From Welwitschia mirabilis (lineage: Eukaryota; Gnetophyta; Gnetopsida; Welwitschiales): a stretch of DNA of 33,405 nt. Positions within the stretch are counted from its first letter, which is position 1. Each line of letters opens with the position of its first letter. The DNA is taken from contig JBOZIK010000001.1 of assembly GCA_051453625.1 (NCBI GenBank), forward strand, positions 184,156,953 to 184,190,357, read 5' to 3'. The notes beneath the pieces were generated by a model. It did not search any database, was not told where the DNA came from, and worked only from the letters and a program-made list of their open reading frames with translations. Below are positions 1 to 9,974 of the stretch, one piece after another. The position numbers and the translations under genes are program-made.

Positions 1-29
1 TTTCAATTCATCAACTTATTAGGTCTATC

Positions 30-195
30 CCTCATACTTCTTGTAATCTTGGGGATTATTACATTGATTATTATTTACAAGATACTTGGCCTATACTTTA
101 CACTTTATGTAATCTGAGTGATTATCACATTCATTTGGTATATCCTACTCCTTGCACCTTTATGTAATCTTGGAGATTAATGCCATTTGAATGTA
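30..195 (+). repeat. Three diverged direct repeats of about 30 bases
   Basis: The motif 'tgtaatct(t)gg-gatta-t-ca-tt' occurs near 44, 106 and 165, spaced about 60 bases apart. The spacers are partly similar (for example 'tatactttacacttt' and 'ctccttgcacctt'). It lies upstream of the gag remnant and could be part of an LTR or leader. The copies are too diverged and the spacing too uneven for CRISPR. Confidence 0.55.
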
Positions 196-393
196 TAGAA
201 GTTTCTTTAACATAAATTGATCTTATAGTATAATGGTAAATAGTAATAAAGGCAGATACACTCGTGAAAAACATTTTCTTGATGAAGCAATCAAAAAAGG
301 TTTGNNNNNNNNNNNNNNNNNNNNNNNNNNNNNNNNNNNNNNNNNNNNNNNNNNATTAAGCAAGATGATTATTCTGCATTTACTATTTCTTAT

Positions 394-630
394 TTGTGTA
401 CTCCTAAGTCTTTGAAAATTTTTGAAAACCAACTAAGTTCTACTAAAAATCCTACCTCTCCTCTTTTTCCTAATCATCGTAATACTCTTACCTCTATGGT
501 ATCTAATAAATTTTCACTTCAAATATCAAGATCCTCTAATTTAAATGTCACTTTAAAAGATATGTTAGCCAAAAAAAAGAGAGAACTTCAAATCCCATTT
601 GACCTACTCCCTGGAGATGATGTAGAGTTA
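394..630 (+). pseudogene. Possible gag N-terminal remnant, ended by an N run
   Basis: A readable stretch of about 79 residues runs into the gap at 631-783. It includes 'LAKKKRELQIP' and 'LLPGDDVEL'. No domain is recognised. Position upstream of the Retrotrans_gag-like core and the same strand make a gag leader or N-terminal region the simplest reading, but this is context only. A further 50-base N run sits at 305-354, so the frame upstream is unknown. Confidence 0.3.
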
Positions 631-1000
631 NNNNNNNNNNNNNNNNNNNNNNNNNNNNNNNNNNNNNNNNNNNNNNNNNNNNNNNNNNNNNNNNNNNNNN
701 NNNNNNNNNNNNNNNNNNNNNNNNNNNNNNNNNNNNNNNNNNNNNNNNNNNNNNNNNNNNNNNNNNNNNNNNNNNNNNNNNNNAATAGGAAAAGTAAAAA
801 ATTGGCTTAAAACCATTCCACATAGAAGTTTGAAGTTATGAAATCATATACAAGAAGTCTTTATGAGACAGTTCATGAATGAGGCAGTCATAAGGACAAA
901 AAGAAAAGAAGTAATAAATTTTTAATAATACCCTCACAAAGATTATTCCTTAACATATGAAAGATTCTTGATTGTCATGTAATTCAACCTAGTGAATGAG

Positions 1001-1156
1001 TTTGAAAAACAAGAACTTATTAATCACTTCTATAGTGGATTGAATAGTCAAACTAAACAAATAGTATATTTTTCATGTAATGAAGATTTAATCAATTTAA
1101 CCTTAGATAATGCTTGGAACTTATTAGAAGACCTTGTAGAAAGAAGTCAAAATTGA
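1001..1156 (+). pseudogene. Gag core (Retrotrans_gag-like), first copy
   Basis: Fifty-one codons followed by a stop read in the pattern of the plant Athila/gypsy gag core. Landmarks are 'HFYSGLNSQTKQIV', then 'DNAWNLLEDLVERSQ', matching the family's 'FY-GL...TR' and 'A--LLE-LA--S' positions. In an intact element this domain forms the capsid that packages element RNA in the cytoplasm. Here it stops at 1154 and no long frame joins it to what lies upstream. Part of it (1085-1251) is repeated after the 100-N gap at 1352-1519, probably through an unmerged contig overlap rather than a real second gag. Confidence 0.75.
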
Positions 1157-1519
1157 CCATAAACTACATGTAAAGACACTAGAATTATAGGTGAAATGCT
1201 TAGAGACTAAAAAAAAGTGCAATATGATGAAGAAAAAAAAAGATTAACACCNNNNNNNNNNNNNNNNNNNNNNNNNNNNNNNNNNNNNNNNNNNNNNNNN
1301 NNNNNNNNNNNNNNNNNNNNNNNNNNNNNNNNNNNNNNNNNNNNNNNNNNNGATTTAATCAATTTAACCTTATAAAATGCTTGGAACTTATTAGAAGACC
1401 TTGTAGAAAGAAGTCAAAATTGACCATAAACTACATGTAAAGATACTAGAATTATAGGCGAAATGCTTAGAGACTCAAAAAAAGTGCAACATGATAAATA
1501 AAAACCAAAGATTAACACC
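1085..1519 (+). repeat. Duplicated sequence on both sides of a 100-N gap (167 and 168 bases)
   Basis: Bases 1085-1251 run up to the gap at 1252-1351 and bases 1352-1519 start right after it. Both begin 'gatttaatcaatttaacctt' and both end 'gattaacacc', with a small number of differences. The left copy ends exactly at the gap and the right copy begins exactly after it, which is the layout of two overlapping contig ends placed side by side. Confidence 0.85.
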
Positions 1520-1876
1520 CTACTTAGTGATCTTACTAGTACATTGGAGAGTTACACAAAAGCTTTAACTGATGTAAAATTGCTAAATCAACTCAACCAT
1601 TGTGAAATATATGATGAAAACTATCACTCTACCAAGGAATACCCAACTTTACCAACATGTAGAGAGGCCATATTAAATGAAGTTTATGCATTCAATCAAA
1701 GGTCAAATAAATTTAGAGACAACCAACAATGTCTGCCAAGAAGTAATGGATCTTCAACATCTTTCCAATCTTCATTTGACAACAAATATAGAGGTCATAG
1801 CTATCAGCCTAATTTTTCCAACTATAATAAAAATGATCCTTATAGAGAAATGATGGAGGAGCTCAAAAAGACATAA
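1520..1876 (+). pseudogene. Gag C-terminal part with decayed zinc knuckle
   Basis: The frame from 1544 gives 110 residues, with related sequence just upstream. It contains 'CEIYDENYHSTKEYPTLP', which lines up with the Athila-type knuckle in which Cys-x2-Cys, His and Cys bind zinc before 'PTLP'. The second and third cysteines are now tyrosine, each explained by one G-to-A change (TGT to TAT). A region rich in Asn, Ser, Tyr and Pro follows ('HSYQPNFSNYN', 'DPYREMMEELKK'), like the family's low-complexity tail and coiled-coil start. Stop codons follow at 1874. The nucleocapsid function is lost. Confidence 0.75.
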
Positions 1877-2189
1877 GATGCCATCAATGAAATCTTAGAA
1901 AACTATAATAAAAAACTTATAAAATTCAATTGATCTCATTTGACAAAACATGTTAGGAAATCAAATACCTTAAGGATTACTTGTCACTCAAACTATTTCA
2001 AATCCATATGATGTAAAGAAAGATTGAAAAGTAGTAACTGGAAGTGGATGTAACACTACTCCTCATGAGAAACCTTCAACTTCTGTCCATAAATATAAGG
2101 AAAAACCTTAAGAAAATGATATTGAAATTCTTGATTAACTAAATTTTCCTCCTACTCTCAACTCTAAATCCAATAATAATAACCAACAT

Positions 2190-2985
2190 CCAAAGGATAA
2201 GACTACCCCATGGCTAGATAGATTAAACAATAATCCAATTTATAATGAATGTCTAAAAGTAATTATAAATGATGTTACTATGAACCTACCCTTTTGGAAG
2301 ATCCTTTAAAACAATCCCAAGTATGATAAAACTTGGAAGGACTTAGTAAAAAGAAAACTAAAGAGGATAATCCCAAGTAAAGTGTTTATTGCACAATCTC
2401 TTTCCAACATAGTTTCTTAAAAATGTCCTAAGTTTAAAGATCAAGGGGCAGCCATTGTTGTTGTTATTTTGGAAGGAAATAATAAAATCAAGACATCTCT
2501 AATATACATAGGAAAAATTGTTAATATTATGCCTTTACACATTTATAAAAATCTTGAATTAGAAGGAAGAACTAAACCTGCCAAAATAGTGTTGGAATTG
2601 GCTAATGCAATAATTAATAAACCTATAGGAATAATCAAAATATTTAGTAATTTAAATTGAAGGGTCTTTTTACCCTTATAGATGTGGTCATTATAGAGGT
2701 TGNNNNNNNNNNNNNNNNNNNNNNNNNNNNNNNNNNNNNNNNNNNNNNNNNNNNNNNNNNNNNNNNNNNNNNNNNNNNNNNNNNNNNNNNNNNNNNNNNN
2801 NNNNNNNNNNNNNNNNNNNNNNNNNNNNNNNNNNNNNNNNNNNNNNNNNNNNNNNNNNNNNNNNNNNNNNNNNNNNNNNNNNNNNNNNNNNNNNNNNNNN
2901 AACATCATCCTTTAGAAGAAAGGCTTCTTACATCACATAACTCTATCTTGTTGGAGGATGAGGAAAGATTTTCTATTATTCATTA
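2190..2985 (+). pseudogene. Retroelement aspartic protease region, catalytic motif lost
   Basis: The conserved lead-in is visible with one frame break ('PWLDRLNN', 'NPKYDKTWKDLVKRK', 'CPKFKDQGA'). The protease follows from 2469: 'IYIGKIVNIMPLHIYKNLEL' stands where the family has 'LDLGASVN-MP--IY'. The catalytic Asp of the D-x-G-A motif is replaced by Tyr, so the fold could not cleave the polyprotein. It continues 'GRTKPAKIVLELAN' and 'NKPIGII', then a frame change to 'KGLFTLIDVVIIEV', the usual segment after the flap. After the 198-N run (2703-2900), 'HHPLEERLL' and 'DEERFSIIH' match the protease-RT linker. RT itself does not follow. Confidence 0.8.
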
Positions 2986-3300
2986 ATCTTTAAACTCCTC
3001 TAATCCTTGTAATCATGAAATCTTACCTAAGTTACCTTATCTTCATTATTTATGCAACTCAATATGACTTGCTCATATATTTAAAGGGGGTAGACACCTA
3101 TATTACATGATTTGTAAATTAAAAGTTTTCACTAAATATATGCTATGATGTTAAACTAAATGATTGATAATATACACCAATTTTATTTATGCTTTTTCAT
3201 AGATGTAATTCACATGTTGTACTCTTAATTCTAAATGATATACATGTTTTGAGTTTCTTTTTATCAATTGGCTCACAACTTGTTATTTGCTTATTCTGTT

Positions 3301-3333
3301 AGGGACCAAGAACTGCTAAGTAGAGGGCTATGT
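3301..3333 (+). other. Polypurine-tract-like sequence before the 3' LTR
   Basis: The purine-rich 'agggaccaag', then 'gctaagtagagggctatgt', lies directly before 'tgtgatacc'. Athila-type elements have an 'agggact...agtgggggg' tract directly before the TG of the 3' LTR, where plus-strand DNA synthesis starts. The G run is interrupted, as expected of a decayed copy. Confidence 0.5.
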
Positions 3334-4080
3334 TGTGATACCAACTAGACCTATTTAATACAGTTTCAGAGTATATTTTCAGGTCCTATTAATAGGTTTT
3401 TCTAAGGATTTATGAAAATTATGCAAAGATTCTATATAGGCCAAACGATATAATAATTTTTAACATAAGAAGCTAATTTAGAATAATGATGAACAAAGTA
3501 ATGTAATGAAGATATCATGGTAATCCTCCATGTCATAAGGACGATAAAGGAAATGACAATCAGAAAAGTATGATTTTCCTCTGTATCATTGGGACGATGA
3601 TTAGGATGATAGTTAGCATTTTTGACACATGCTAAGCATTAGTTAGCAGATAGAGTGTCATCCTCTATGTCATGGGGGATGATACAATGGACGATGGTCA
3701 AAATAATTTGTAAACCTAATTAAATTATTATGAAAGTATGTATTTAAGTTATACCTCTTTATTTCACACCCTTTAGTGACCTATCCCAACCTATAAATAG
3801 ACCCTTTTAGATCCTATTCAAAATTATCTTTTGTCATCTACATTCTTATAATGATTGGAGATTGTTGAAGGCTAGAATATTCATCCTTGTTATAAGAATG
3901 ATCACATTGGTATTAGGTAGTGAATCTTCCATTAAGGAGTTGTTGCCATAAGTGGATGTAATTCAATTTCATTAATAAAAGTATTCATTGAATTGAAATA
4001 TTTTTAAATGTTTTATTGTTCTTCCTTATAGCTTATCTTAATTGTGATTTAAATAACATGAATTTTTAATTGAAATAGAT
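3334..4080 (+). repeat. 3' LTR of the first Athila-like element (right end uncertain)
   Basis: It starts with TGTGATACC after the purine tract. It then has an AT-rich U3 with three degenerate copies of a 'tcctc-atgtcat-gggacgatga' motif (about 3524, 3576 and 3659), a TATA box at 3792, and 'attaataaaag' near 3970 as a possible polyadenylation region. No second copy of this LTR lies in the window, so the right end is not fixed. The call rests on the order purine tract, TG, repeats and TATA. Confidence 0.6.
3790..3801 (+). promoter_or_regulatory. LTR TATA box
   Basis: 'cctataaatagacc' is a near-perfect plant TATA box in the middle of the presumed LTR, where the U3 promoter would start element transcription. 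Present activity is unlikely in such a decayed element but cannot be judged from sequence. Confidence 0.6.
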
Positions 4081-4174
4081 TATAAGGACTAATCTAANNN
4101 NNNNNNNNNNNNNNNNNNNNNNNNNNNNNNNNNNNNNNNNNNNNNNNNNNNNNNNNNNNNNNNNNNNNNNNNNN

Positions 4175-5826
4175 TACATCACATTCCATCTTCATATTTG
4201 CATTGTTTAATTTTATTTCCTTTAAAGAAAAATTCCAAAATATATTATTCTCCTTTTTATGAAAGCAATTTTTCATATTCTCTTTTAAAAGTCTTCTTTA
4301 AGTGTATAACATCTGGGTTGATCCCACTATACAAATGTGTATTTTGTGTAATTAGATTTTTATCTTTTTAGACGTTGTAAGTTAACTTCAATCTTTAGAA
4401 TATTGGAATTAGAAGTACAAATACACATTGCAACAATGCCTCCACATTTACTAGTAATTGTGCATTTCTATGATTTTCTACTTGACTCTTAATAATCATT
4501 AAAATCCACTTAAACTTGTTTAAATTTCCTACAAAACAACTTAAAATACCCCATCAAAAACATATAATTTGACATTACAACATGCCCTATCTTTAAGTGT
4601 GGAACAAAATATAAATTAATATCATTGAAATTAACTAATTAGATTTATGGCAAAACTTAGCAATCTATCACTAATTTAACAAAAGTATATGGATAGACCT
4701 TCAAAGAGAAACTAAGGAGGTATAATAGTGAGTGATTGAGTTAAATGGATATTCTTTATGACTCCCAAGAAATGATAATATGGAGAAGATTTAGTTATCT
4801 ACAGAATTAAAAAAGGGGAACCTCTTATTCAAAAGGAATAAACAAATAATTTTTAGGTTGTTAGAATATTTATCTTATTCTTCCATTAAATATTTTTATT
4901 TTTCTAAGATGTTTAAGTTTAAAACCCCATATATTAATTGTTTGCTTACTAGCTTTATAATGTTTTGAAAACTCTCTATTAAGCTAGATTTGTCAAAGAT
5001 ATCTAGAATCTCGTGAAGCATTTCTTGATTCTTTTTTAGAAAGATCTCCAAAATTAAATCATCTTAATAAGATTGAGTTTGAACCAAAATTATGTCTAAA
5101 CTATCATTTTTTAGATACTGATTGATATTGTTTTCTTTAAGATGAGATCTATGGAAATTTTCCAAATTAACTATTTGCAATTTTATTAAAGATATTATAA
5201 AAATCCCATTAATCAAGGAAATATCTCTATTGTAATGAACAAATGAATTTCATTAAGTCAATAAATTATACAAGTCATGAATAAATACATGTGTTTTATC
5301 ACCTTTTTTTTTATAAATACTTTGGTAAGAATATGTTAAATACTTGTAAGAGTGAAATAGCCTCTTTCTCCAAGTAAACAAATCTTATTTCACTAAGTGA
5401 TAAAGAAAAAAAATTATTTGGATGGGGTGGATGTTGAGGGGTTGAAGATGGAATAATTGTGCATATGTAATATTATTGATATTATGAATCCTTTTCTCTA
5501 TATAAGAAGGTAATCTTTTCTTATAATTGGACTAAGGACAATGTAAATAATTAAAAAAATAAGAAGTATTTTCTTTGTTAAAAGAAGCTCTCAATGAGAT
5601 TTGATTTAAGAGTTTTACGAGGTTTAATAAACTATTTTATTCATTGTATATTGTCAAAAAATTCATGTTACCTAACAATTCCATGCAATTATTTTCATTA
5701 TCCAAAAGGTCCATAATCCATGTATGAATTAGTATCTCATTTGAAATAGTGGAAAAGATTCATGTAGTAAAGAAGATTTTCAGCTTATAAGTGTATTTCA
5801 TCTAAGAAGAAAAATTGGTATAAAAC
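4175..5826 (+). other. No recognisable gene; AT-rich decayed DNA
   Basis: This stretch follows the 77-base N run at 4098-4174. Stops are dense in all frames and I see no retroelement domain, tRNA, rRNA or plastid gene. It may include the end of the first LTR and further old insertions. Confidence 0.5.
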
Positions 5827-6470
5827 CTAAATGTGATATAATTCGTGATTTATATTTGAAGGATAAAAATAAAAAATAAAAGATAAATAACATGGAAAGG
5901 ATAAAGACACAAAAGAAAATAAAGAATCAAAAGTGGAAAAAGACATAGAAGAAGATAAAGAATTAAAAGTAGATAAAGATAAAAAAGTTAAAAAACCAAA
6001 ATAAGATAAAGATGAAAACAACATAAGAAAAATTATAATGCTAGATCTTTCTAATTTAATTGATTTAATAGTAGTCCAATAATGCGTTTTTATTTTTGGT
6101 CCCTGAACTGAGAAAGGTGGGGGAGTTATTTTGGCCACATTCTTTTACTACTTTTTTAATGATGTAGTTGAATATAGAAATACACTAGTTTTTTAAATAC
6201 TAATTCTCTTAGTGGAGCATTGATGTTAGGTTTAACTATGCATAATATAATGATTTTGATTTAAGAAAGAGTATACATAATTACTCTAGGGATCGTTGCT
6301 TTAACAAGAACCTTGACTTTAACTATAGGTACTAGAGGAATTCATCCTATAGCATCTACTAGTATAATCATGATTCACTAACTTAGTGTTGATCTTGATA
6401 ATACATTTGCTTCAAAGTTTGTTAAAAAAGTGAAGAAGTTAACTAATTATGGGAAAAAAAAGAAAAAAAA
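5827..6470 (+). pseudogene. Lysine/acid-rich plastid-like remnant upstream of cemA
   Basis: On the + strand one frame reads as a highly charged stretch: 'DKDTKENKESKVEKDIEEDK', then 'ELKVDKDKKVKKPK', then a stop. It is followed by hydrophobic, possibly membrane segments ('LIDLIVVQ', 'GVILATFFYYFFNDVVEYRN', 'GALMLGLTMHNIM', 'YIITLGIVALTRTLTLTIG') with frame changes. The arrangement recalls fast-evolving plastid membrane proteins such as Ycf1, or an extended CemA N-terminus, but I could not match it to either. It runs straight into the cemA remnant on the same strand, so a plastid origin is likely. The longest open frame here is on the other strand and is just the complement of the low-complexity stretch. 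Confidence 0.4.
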
Positions 6471-6790
6471 ACCAATATGATTGAGTTGTGTAAAAAGACT
6501 TATATCCATATAATTACACATTTATTTATAAATTTTATAGGTTGTTATTTTAAGTGATTATTTTGTTATGGATTAGAAAAAAACTTGCTATTATTTTTCT
6601 TTGGATTCAAGAGTTTTTCTATAGTATGAGTGACACAATGAAAGCTTTTTTTACTCTTTTAGTAGTTGATCTATGTATTGGGTTTCATTCACCTCATAGT
6701 TGGAAATTTCTTATCGATTAGATTTCTAAAAATTATGGGTTTATTCATAATGATTGAATTATATCTAATCTTATTTCAATGTTCCCTTGC
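6471..6790 (+). pseudogene. cemA: cemA (ycf10) plastid envelope protein fragment, NUPT
   Basis: The C-terminal half of CemA is readable in two frames. It starts 'MIELCKKTYIHIITHLF', then '[10 protein letters not shown]', then a stop. A frame change leads to '[20 protein letters not shown]', followed by '[20 protein letters not shown]', then 'NYGFIHND' and 'IISNLISMFP'. The landmarks 'SDT-KAF', '[11 protein letters not shown]' and 'GF-HND-IIS' are characteristic of CemA, an inner-envelope protein linked to proton and inorganic-carbon transport. Tryptophan and arginine codons have become stops and the last 40 or so residues are missing. This is a dead nuclear copy of plastid DNA. Confidence 0.88.
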
Positions 6791-7308
6791 TTAGAATTTT
6801 CTTCAAATAAATAAAAAATATGAATACATAAAATTTTATGAAATATGTCAAAGGCTAGTATATAGCATCTCTTTGATTTATTAAAGGTTTAATTATTTTA
6901 TAATTTTTACTCAAAAAAGTCCATCCCTTTTTTTATATTTTCAAATTTTGAAAACTAAAAATTTTGTCTTGTACACCTTGCTTAATGAGACATTAGAAAC
7001 CTTTTAATTGTAAAACTAAATCTTTCATTTTCATCATTATAACATGGATTATAAAAGTATTAGGAAACGCTATCTTTTATGAAAAGTATCTAATCAGAAT
7101 AAGGTCTTTTGAAAACTCATTAAGTTTATCTCCAATAGTTAAAATAAAAAAGAGGCCACTCTAAAAACTTCAATTTTTTAAACTTTTGTAAAAAAATTTT
7201 TTTCTTTGCTCAAATTTCATTTATTCATTTTTATTTTTTATTTGATCTATTACTACCTCTTTTACTTTTTTTCTCATTCTTTTTGTTTTCATTCTTTTAT
7301 ATCCCTTT

Positions 7309-8100
7309 CTAGATATTTTTCTTTCTTTCGTTTTGGATCATAGACTGGCATATACCCTAATTTTATAAGTGAAATGCATAAGCTACTTGCTCTACTTAGG
7401 CAAGAAGGCTTGAAGAAGGGCAATCACTCATTCTTTAAAGGTACTAGATTTCTTTACTGATACAATTCAATTTTCTTAAGTTCATATTCAATCTATATTT
7501 GGGCCAGCAATACAATGATGAATGCTTAGGGAAAAAGTAAAAAAAAATTCATAGAGGAACTAAAAAGTTAGAATTAAAGAGATTTGAAGAAGGTGGATTT
7601 ATCAAAGGATTTTTCAAATAAAATTATTAGACTAGAATGGTTTAGACATTTTGANNNNNNNNNNNNNNNNNNNNNNNNNNNNNNNNNNNNNNNNNNNNNN
7701 NNNNNNNNNNNNNNNNNNNNNNNNNNNNNNNNNNNNNNNNNNNNNNNNNNNNNNTTCTAGATATTTTTCTTTCTTTTGTTTTGGATCATAAACTAGCGTA
7801 TACCCTAATTCGATAAGTGAAATGCATAACCTACTTGCTCTACTTAGGTAAGAAGTCTTGAAGAAGGGAAATCACTCATTCTTTAAAGGTACTATATTTC
7901 TTTATTGATACAATTAAATTTTCTTAAGTTCATATTCAATCTATATTTAGATCAGTAATACAATGATGAATGCTTAGGAAAAAAGAAAAAAAATTCATAG
8001 AGGAATCAAAAAGTTAGAAGTGAAGAGATTTGAAGAAGGTGGATTTATCAAAGGATTTTTCAAATAAAATTCTTAGACCAGAATGGTTTAGACATTTTGA
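7309..8100 (+). repeat. Duplicated sequence of about 346 bases on both sides of a 100-N gap
   Basis: Bases 7309-7654 (ending 'tttagacattttga' at the gap) match 7755-8100 (starting 'ttctagatatttttctttct' right after the gap) almost throughout. As at 1252, the left copy ends at the gap and the right copy begins after it. This points to an unmerged overlap between contig ends, or two alleles, rather than a tandem duplication in the genome. Confidence 0.85.
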
Positions 8101-8375
8101 TTTAATAAAGGAGTTATCCAAATAAATATTTAAAAGAANNNNNNNNNNNNNNNCTCATTTGACTATGAGTACTAAGATGATTCAGACATTTTAATTTGAT
8201 AAAATAGGAGTTGTTGGAGTTAGCCAAATAAATATTGATACTTTTAATAGCTATGAATACTAAGATGATTTTGATACTTCTAATAGCTATGAGTACCTTG
8301 GGATTTTAATAGCTATGAATATCTAAAGGATTTTAAAAGATATGATTAGCCAAAGGATTTTTTAAAAAAACCTAA
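7440..8375 (+). pseudogene. Plastid-like module with acidic Tyr/Glu/Asp-Phe repeat (copy on + strand)
   Basis: The order on the + strand is a hydrophobic/basic part ('FFTDTIQF', 'KKFIEEL', 'DLKKVDLSKDF'), then from 8154 a run of repeats. Each repeat is about 24-30 bases and reads as variants of 'aatagctatgagtac-t-aggattttgat'. The same parts in the same order occur on the - strand at 26438-27024 (far better preserved) and in part at 14411-14531. The protein is not identified: candidates are the fast-evolving N-terminal region of a plastid gene such as accD or ycf1. Many stops make this copy non-coding. A 15-base N run (8139-8153) lies inside it and the gap duplication inflates its length. Confidence 0.6.
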
Positions 8376-8519
8376 TTGGATTTATAATGAAATTGAATAC
8401 TACTTATATGAATAATCAATTAAAAAGATTTTGAATATAATCTATATAATATTCTTAAAGAAAAAGTAATTTCTTTTTCTTCTATCCTTTTTAGAGATGC
8501 ACTAGGATTGTTATTAGTT

Positions 8520-8822
8520 GTATTTTTAAGTTACCTAAATAGGGATCTACCTCTGTTACCTATTCACCCCATAGAAAATGTCTATTTGAGACTATTTCTT
8601 TGGCTTACAAGTTTTGATACAAGGTGAGAGTTCTAGCACTTCTAGAGTGGTATCTCACTGATGGCTCTGATCCCTTCAAAAGGGATTCTTCCTTGCCCCT
8701 GATCTAAGATACATAAGAAAAACCTAAACTTAATCCTAAGAAATAATAAAGCTTCATAAGATTTTTGTATCTAAGTGTAGATAATCTACATCTTCACAAA
8801 CATGTCTATTTTATTAAGTTTT
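8520..8822 (-). pseudogene. rrn23: Plastid 23S rRNA fragment (rrn23), NUPT
   Basis: Read on the - strand, this is domain IV-V of plastid-type 23S rRNA. On the + strand the complement shows 'agagtggtatctcactgatg', 'aataaagcttcataag' and 'catcttcacaaacatgtcta', which match the well-known segments around the peptidyl-transferase domain (GACATGTCTGTGAAGATG, CCCTATGAAGCTTTACTG, CATCAGTGAGATACCACTCT). Most differences are C-to-T or G-to-A. It starts and ends abruptly and covers a part of rrn23 not present in the other three rrn23 pieces of the window. Confidence 0.9.
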
Positions 8823-9974
8823 AAGACTCAAATCCTACTCTAGAAATAAAAATTCCTACATCCAAAGTCAAGCATATCCCTACATTAAATAAATCAGAAA
8901 TTACAAGATTTTTCTAATGTTTAACAAGAAGAAGGAAAAAATGATGAATCCCTTTCAACCAAAAGGGGGAAAAAACTTGTCATATAATAATTGTATTAAA
9001 ATAGCTTCCATAACAATAGAATTTTTTCATAGAATCTGAAAAATAAAAGAAATGGATCATAATGTAACTTTGCTTGGCTTTAGAATTGGTATAACTATTA
9101 TACATGAGATAGAAAATAAAATATAAAGCCATAGAAAATAAATGAGAAAGGTATATATCATTCTTAGTTTTTTAGATAAATAAAAAAATATTTTCTCTAA
9201 AATAACTCTGATTATATTTAATAATACAAATAAACTATTAGAAATTCTTCTTATTATTATTTTTATAGAATCTCAAATAATTCTGAAAAATAATACTACA
9301 AGGAATGTTGGATCTTTATCATTCTTTTTGTTCATTATTAGTAAACCTGCTAACCTAACTATAGTTTGAAATTTGATGAGATGTTTAGAAAAGTAGAAGG
9401 TCTTACTATGTGTTGGTATATAGATCTGACTATGTATTATATAGAATGTCAGCTTTCTCGTTTGATGGACCCTCCCTTTGTTGTTATGAAATTTCATCAA
9501 AATTTTAAAAAATGTAGTTATACATTTGTACTTATTTGCATCAACAATTTTTAAACATCCAAAAAATGAGAAAAAATAAATAAAACCTTATCCAAATTAT
9601 TTTAAACTAAAAATCTAATGATATTATTTTAATAAAACAACAATTACATCAATACATAGATATTGCTAAAAGATCTTAGGGATCAATGGGTGAGGTCCTT
9701 ATACAAAGAAAAGACCATAGACCAATTTATAGAAAATGAGAAAAATTACAAAAACACCAAAAACTATTAAGCAAGATGGAATTTATACATTAAAAGAAAT
9801 TCCTTTATTGAAAGAAGTTCCAACATGAAAAGGAATTCTAGAATTAACATTAAAATATAGTATTTTAGTAGTTCCTTTTTTTGTTTTTTAAAAAAAAATT
9901 AATTTTTTTCAACTTTGATATCTTTCAAACTAAGTCTAATTAATAAATGAACAATAATATTCTTTCTATAACAT
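8823..9974 (+). other. No recognisable gene
   Basis: Two small overlapping open frames on opposite strands (near 9273-9554) show no known motif and are probably chance. The rest is stop-rich AT-rich sequence. It lies between two plastid rRNA fragments, so unrecognised plastid spacer is possible. Confidence 0.4.

Larger units (their letters stand above)
1..4080 (+). mobile_element. Degenerate Athila-like Ty3/gypsy LTR retrotransposon
   Basis: On the + strand, remnants appear in the order expected of an Athila-type element: gag core (about 1001-1156), gag C-terminal part with a broken zinc knuckle (1520-1876), aspartic-protease region (2190-2985), polypurine-like tract (about 3301-3333) and a 3' LTR starting TGTGATACC at 3334. 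Reverse transcriptase, RNase H and integrase are not recognisable in the roughly 350 bases between the protease linker and the LTR, so most of pol is deleted. Frames are broken by many stops and five N runs. No 5' LTR was identified, so the left limit is simply the window edge and the right limit is estimated. Known of the family: gag packages RNA, and protease and pol carry out replication. This copy cannot do so. Confidence 0.85.

Noticed and set aside
1-200. CRISPR-like array
   Set aside because: There are only three diverged copies with uneven spacing, in plant retroelement sequence. No cas genes or bacterial context.
548-2915. Open frames made mostly of undefined residues across N runs
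   Set aside because: The frames exist only because N runs contain no stops. Nothing supports them.
3081-3095. 'aaagggggtag' as the polypurine tract
   Set aside because: It is a better G run, but it is not followed by TG and LTR features. The tract at 3301-3333 is followed by TGTGATACC and has the family's usual flanking bases.
5827-6138. 103-codon - strand open frame rich in Ser and Phe
   Set aside because: It is the complement of a lysine/acid-rich + strand stretch that leads into cemA. Ser/Phe richness is what AAA/GAA-type codons give on the other strand.
9273-9554. Overlapping open frames of 75 and 62 codons on opposite strands
   Set aside because: No motif, no homologue that I recognise, and mirrored frames in AT-rich DNA. 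Treated as chance.
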